Part shown: piece by piece, positions 62,319-64,000 of the stretch | Position numbering within the stretch: the stretch's first letter is position 1 | Layout of the letters: every line of letters begins with the position of its first letter | Source: Luoshenia tenuis | GTDB taxonomy: Bacteria; Bacillota; Clostridia; Christensenellales; GCA-900066905 | Assembly (NCBI RefSeq): GCF_014384745.1 | Contig: NZ_JACRSO010000004.1 | Location: 62,001 to 126,000, forward strand | DNA length: 64,000 nt | Direction: 5' to 3' | Position numbers and translations under genes: made by a program | Notes under the pieces: model-generated | What the model saw: the letters and a program-made list of their open reading frames with translations, nothing else | The model's database searches: none | What the model was told of the DNA's origin: nothing

Positions 62319-63242
62319 CTACCGCAGCGCGCGCACCCCCGCCTGCAGCAGGGCGATCAGCCGCCGCCCCTCCGGGGGCAGGCTCTCCCGCCGGGGGTAG
62401 ATCACCACGTCCTTGTTCACCCCCGCGTCCGTGCAGCGCACCTGCACCAGGCCGTGGCGGCTCAGCTCCTCCGGGGGCACCGGGCTGGCCCACAGGTAGG
62501 CCCCCGGCACGGTGCGCAGCAGGTCAAACTGGCTGCCCCGGTCGTAAATATAGATGCGCTTTTGCACCTGCTGCACCCGCTGCAGGTTCTCCAGCCGCTC
62601 GGGCGGCAGCGCCGGCACCTGAAAATCCCCGTGGACCAGCTGGGGGTATTTCCCCAGCATCAGGTAGGGGATGTTGTGCAGCAGCGAGAGCGGGTGGTCC
62701 TTGTGCATCACCAGCCCCATCCGGAAGGACCACAGGTGCTCGTGCTGCAGGTGGTGCTCGGCCAACAGTCCTAAAAAGTGTTCCTCATAGATGTCCTGAT
62801 AGCGCAGCACCCCCAGCGCGCTGCGCCCGCCCGCCACATCCTCGATCACTTCCATGGAGTGGGTCTCCTTGTACTGCACCTCCAGCGCCTCGTCCCCGGC
62901 GGCGTACTCGGCCATGAACCGGGCAAAGGCGGTGGCGATGTAGGTGGCCCGGGGCGCGGATACCTCCAGGCGCTTTTCCCCCTCCTCCCGCGGCGCGTAC
63001 AGGGATTGCAGCGCGTCCATTTTATCTAATATCTCCCGTGCGTGGCGCAGAAACTGCAGCCCCTCGCCGGTGGGCTCCACCCCCCGGGCGTTGCGCCGGA
63101 ACAGGCTGATGCCCAGCTCCCCCTCCAGCTCTTTGATGGCCTTGGACAGGTTGGGCTGGCCCATGTACAGGTTCTTTGCGGCCTGGGAGATGCTCTGGGT
63201 CCGGGCTACCTCCGCCACGTAGCGCAGCTGCTGAATGTTCAC
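62319..63242 (-). CDS. LysR-type transcriptional regulator
   Basis: 307 aa. HTH with QSISQAAKNLYMGQPNLSKA, then IKELEGELGISLFRRNARGV and the wing EPTGEGLQFL. The effector domain is KRLEVSAPRATYIATAFARF.., then YKETHSMEVIEDVAGGRSAL, then GVLRYQDIYEE, as in CynR/CbnR-like proteins. GTG at 63242 is chosen because AAGGAGG lies 8 nt upstream; the ATG at 63248 sits on that RBS. No target gene is adjacent, so its role cannot be inferred. Confidence 0.9.
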   Translation of the reverse strand: MNIQQLRYVAEVARTQSISQAAKNLYMGQPNLSKAIKELEGELGISLFRRNARGVEPTGEGLQFLRHAREILDKMDALQSLYAPREEGEKRLEVSAPRATYIATAFARFMAEYAAGDEALEVQYKETHSMEVIEDVAGGRSALGVLRYQDIYEEHFLGLLAEHHLQHEHLWSFRMGLVMHKDHPLSLLHNIPYLMLGKYPQLVHGDFQVPALPPERLENLQRVQQVQKRIYIYDRGSQFDLLRTVPGAYLWASPVPPEELSRHGLVQVRCTDAGVNKDVVIYPRRESLPPEGRRLIALLQAGVRALR

Positions 63243-63529
63243 GCGCATCCCTCCTTGATTTTGCAGGACGCCCCTTGCCTTGAGCGCCCCCTCTTTTACC
63301 CCCATTATACACGACCCGGGCCAAATTTGCAGGCGCGCGCCGTTGCTCAAGCGGCACGCCCATCCCGCCGCTTCATGGGGACATCGGCTCTCTTCCCCGC
63401 CGGTACGCAAAAAAGGCGCCGCACACCCTTTATCCCGGGCGCGCGGCGCGTCTATTTCACAGTGTTCCATCCTCCAACCCTGGCATAGCATGCTTCATGC
63501 CAAAGCCCGGCCAGCTGCGCCCCAGCATG
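63243..63529. other. Repeat-free spacer
   Basis: GC-rich, no Rep elements and no convincing frame. It contains a plausible LysR leader near 63300 (CATTATACACGACCC). Confidence 0.5.
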
Positions 63530-64000
63530 TTATTGGATGAATTTCTTCAAAAGCCCCAGCACCTCATCGATGTCGATGGGCTTTGCAATATGGGCGTTCA
63601 TCCCGTACTGCATGCATTTTTGGATGTCCTCTACAAAAGCGTCGGCCGTCATGGCGATGATGGGGATACCGGCGTCCGGGCGCTCAAGGCTTCTAATGGC
63701 CTGCGCAGCTTCGTATCCGTTCATTTCCGGCATGCGGATATCCATCAGTATGGCGTCATACCGCCCCACTGGAGCGCCGGCAAACTTGTCTACGCAGATT
63801 TTCCCGTTCTCTGCCCATTCCAGTTCCAGGCCCACATCCTCTAACAGATCCTGGGCGATCTCCCAGTTAAGCTCGTTGTCCTCTGCCACCAGTATGCGCC
63901 GGCCCGCCAGCTCTATCGGCGCTTCACCCTCGGGCGCCTGTTCATCGGGCAGATTCGCATAGGCCTTCAACCCATAATAAAGGGTGGACCTGAACAGCGG
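63530..64000 (-). CDS. C-terminal receiver domain of a hybrid histidine kinase (partial)
   Basis: The frame is open to the window edge, so the 5' part is outside. Visible: a short linker, then a receiver domain RRILVAEDNELNWEIAQDLL (acidic ED pocket), AILMDIRMPEMNGYEAAQAI (phosphorylatable Asp in LMDIRMP), PIIAMTADAF (Thr) and HIAKPIDIDEVLGLLKKF (Lys). The DN-x-N-x-E-I style and C-terminal position are typical of REC domains fused to hybrid sensor kinases rather than of free response regulators. The TTG at 63970 is internal, not a start. Confidence 0.85.
   Translation of the reverse strand, partial: PLFRSTLYYGLKAYANLPDEQAPEGEAPIELAGRRILVAEDNELNWEIAQDLLEDVGLELEWAENGKICVDKFAGAPVGRYDAILMDIRMPEMNGYEAAQAIRSLERPDAGIPIIAMTADAFVEDIQKCMQYGMNAHIAKPIDIDEVLGLLKKFIQ

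Noticed and set aside
1..64000. rRNA, tRNA or known riboswitch genes
   Set aside because: No recognisable rRNA core, cloverleaf with T-loop sequence, or riboswitch core was noticed. This was by eye only; tRNAscan-SE and Infam/Rfam covariance searches would be decisive.

Overview
GC-rich Bacillota DNA, probably class Clostridia and a spore-forming anaerobe. The evidence is a full-length sporulation sigma factor (sigG), matches to forespore sigma-F and sigma-G promoters, a Re-citrate-synthase-type enzyme and strong GGAGG ribosome sites, many of them in front of TTG or GTG starts. A Christensenellales-like relative is a guess from the GC and protein flavour. No rRNA, tRNA, integrase, transposase or CRISPR array was seen.

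The most striking property is the layout. About 40 credible genes occupy only about 57% of the window. Almost all of the remaining 27 kb is a mosaic of a few short repeat modules, named here Rep-A to Rep-F. Rep-A: ends TGTCATTC...GAATGACA, containing GAGCG..GCGAGGAATCTC and AGATTCTTCGCTC halves. Rep-B: a double hairpin, CCTCCCTC-loop-GAGGGAGG, then TGGC plus a variable GC hairpin, then GCCGGAGGGAGAG. Rep-C: head GGGGCNNNCGCCC, TTTTAACCGCTC, then a tail CCCGCCAnnGGCTTT. Rep-D: CCTCCGTCCCC..GGAGTGGCCG to TTCCCTAAC. Rep-E: CCCCAGCGAACCGAGAG-type blocks linked to GGTGGAGTACG-type blocks. Rep-F: AAGCGAAGCGACTGAAAA. They sit strictly between genes, form tandem arrays with units of about 98, 137, 204 and 236 bp, and often begin exactly at a stop codon.

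Layout. 0.4-17 kb holds housekeeping and accessory genes: a nitroreductase/HAD pair, a DUF975-type membrane protein, a Cof-type phosphatase, and an amidohydrolase divergent from a tiny Asn/Gln-rich protein. These two have well-placed sigma-G-type promoters. Then come two XRE regulators, an aminotransferase with a Re-citrate-synthase-like enzyme, and a LysR regulator divergent from a membrane protein and CPA2 antiporter. 18.2-43.4 kb holds a short-tailed (podovirus-like) prophage on the minus strand. In transcription order it has a replisome organiser with an internal iteron array, a helicase-loader-like protein, a late-regulator-like protein, small terminase, large terminase, a coiled-coil protein, portal, zinc ribbon, scaffold, major capsid, connector, gp12-like protein, tail fibres, an XhlA/holin-like protein and a coiled-coil structural protein. 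All reading frames are intact, but repeats separate nearly every pair of genes, and four plus-strand cellular genes (34.9-37.8 kb) lie inside it. No integrase, repressor or lysin was found.

44.8-64 kb holds small conserved proteins, sigG, an RraA-like protein, an RsfA-like forespore regulator, a cytidylate-kinase-like protein, a MarR plus heterodimeric ABC multidrug exporter (pushed about 1.8 kb apart by repeats), a Gfo/Idh/MocA dehydrogenase, a LysR regulator and the C-terminal receiver of a truncated hybrid kinase. The sporulation theme (sigma-F promoters at sigG and the RsfA-like gene, sigma-G promoters at the Asn/Gln protein and amidohydrolase) is the most coherent functional story; the prophage and the repeats are the most unusual structural ones.
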